Shown: positions 6,943-7,483 of the stretch, one piece after another
Position numbering within the stretch: position 1 is the first letter of the stretch
How the letters are laid out: each line of letters opens with the position of its first letter
Made by a program: the position numbers and the translations under genes
Notes under the pieces: model-generated
Databases searched by the model: none
What the model was told of the DNA's origin: nothing
Seen by the model: the letters and a program-made list of their open reading frames with translations, nothing else
Source: Pseudomonadota bacterium
GTDB taxonomy: Bacteria; Pseudomonadota; Alphaproteobacteria; Rhizobiales; Xanthobacteraceae
Direction: 5' to 3'
DNA length: 7,483 nt
Assembly: GCA_023405565.1 (NCBI GenBank)
Contig: JAEXXW010000159.1
Coordinates: 1-7,483 of the forward strand

Positions 6943-7483
6943 TCAGATCTTTCCCGCAAGACGCAGACGCTCATAGGCTCCGGCGCTGTCCGCCTGCAAG
7001 GCCTGCGTGAGATCGACATTCTCCTCACCCTTCACCCGGATGCGTTTGAAGTCGAGTGGCGGCGCATCGACGGGCGTCGTCGCATCCAGCCCCATCTTGG
7101 CGCTGATGCCGTTGCGGGATGAGGGATCGAGCTTGGAGCCTTGCGCACCCGACACCACGATCAGGTCCTTGTCGGCCTGGAAGCGCGTGGCGATCGCCCA
7201 TTCGACCTCTTCGGTATCGTCGATATTCACGTCTTCATCGACCACAACGACACGCTTGATGTCGTAATGGCCACCGAATGCGCCCATGATGATATTCTTC
7301 GGCTCGCCGTCGCTCACCTTCCTGATCTTGACCACGAGATGATAGCGACATGTTCCCCCGCGGGGCAGACGCACGTCCAGCACGCTCGGGAAGCTGCGCT
7401 GCAGATGTTGCAGCAAGGTCGCCTCGCGCGGGACAGCACCGAGGATCAGATGCTCGTAGCCGCCGCCGACAATGGTGTGGAAG
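6943..7483 (-). CDS. UbiD-family decarboxylase, C-terminal part (5' end outside window)
   Basis: This is the last 179 residues of a UbiD-family protein, which uses prenylated FMN (made by a UbiX partner) for reversible decarboxylation of aromatic or alpha,beta-unsaturated acids. The frame is open to the window edge: the residues before the first possible internal start read FHTIVGGGYEHLILGAVPREATLL, matching the family's C-terminal half (PREA followed by LLQHLQRSFPSV). Counting from the first full codon, VVDEDVNIDD (80-89), EWAIATR (94-100), LDPSS (118-122) and SAKMGLDAT (127-135) are the hallmark C-terminal motifs. The prenyl-FMN and catalytic Arg/Glu residues lie in the missing part and cannot be checked. 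It is the first gene seen of the minus-strand cluster. It is more likely a catabolic paralogue than the ubiquinone-biosynthesis UbiD, because of its neighbours and because the FGGHYDIKR segment differs from the E. coli protein, but this is inference. No UbiX gene is in the window. Confidence 0.93.
   Translation of the reverse strand, partial: FHTIVGGGYEHLILGAVPREATLLQHLQRSFPSVLDVRLPRGGTCRYHLVVKIRKVSDGEPKNIIMGAFGGHYDIKRVVVVDEDVNIDDTEEVEWAIATRFQADKDLIVVSGAQGSKLDPSSRNGISAKMGLDATTPVDAPPLDFKRIRVKGEENVDLTQALQADSAGAYERLRLAGKI

Noticed and set aside
6943..7416. A short standalone UbiD-like gene starting at a TTG at 7416
   Set aside because: The frame is open to the window end and the upstream residues match the UbiD family, so this is a window-truncated long gene.

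Overview
The window is GC-rich (roughly 60% or more, judged by eye) and densely coding. It looks like a catabolic and transport region of a proteobacterial chromosome or large replicon. The mix of LivG/LivF ABC ATPases, an orphan Bug/TctC-type binding protein, a UbiD-family decarboxylase, a thiamine-diphosphate (ThDP) enzyme and a LysR regulator is typical of soil Alphaproteobacteria such as the Bradyrhizobium/Rhodopseudomonas side of the Hyphomicrobiales. Betaproteobacteria are also possible. The taxon is inference only. I see no RNA genes, CRISPR arrays, insertion sequences or phage genes.

Layout. Plus strand, 1-1213: the 3' part of a livG-type ATPase gene and a complete livF-type ATPase gene, one base apart. 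This is the distal end of a branched-chain amino-acid/amide-type ABC importer operon, closed by an intrinsic terminator at 1269-1313. Minus strand, 7483-1342, in transcription order: the C-terminal part of a UbiD-family decarboxylase (cut by the window end), a 565-residue acetolactate-synthase-like ThDP enzyme, a LysR-type regulator, an NAD(P)-dependent aldehyde dehydrogenase, and a periplasmic Bug/TctC-type solute-binding protein. The two blocks converge at about 1214-1341.

How they may work together (inference). The two transport components could bring in an organic acid. UbiD enzymes carry out prenyl-FMN-dependent (de)carboxylation of aromatic or alpha,beta-unsaturated acids. ThDP enzymes of this fold cleave or ligate 2-oxo acids and often yield aldehydes, which the aldehyde dehydrogenase could oxidise to acids. 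The LysR regulator lies inside the same-strand cluster rather than divergent from its likely targets. The substrate cannot be named from this sequence.

Regulation. The non-coding gaps on the minus-strand side are 62, 198, 97 and 183 bp. They hold several dyads. An AGGT-N11-ACCT T-N11-A dyad overlaps a possible lysR -10. A 14-bp palindrome of the form TGATAG-C--TAT-A occurs upstream of both the aldehyde dehydrogenase and the binding-protein genes. A 20-bp-spaced direct repeat lies in the binding-protein promoter region. These are the most testable new signals. No gene-free stretch exceeds 300 bp.
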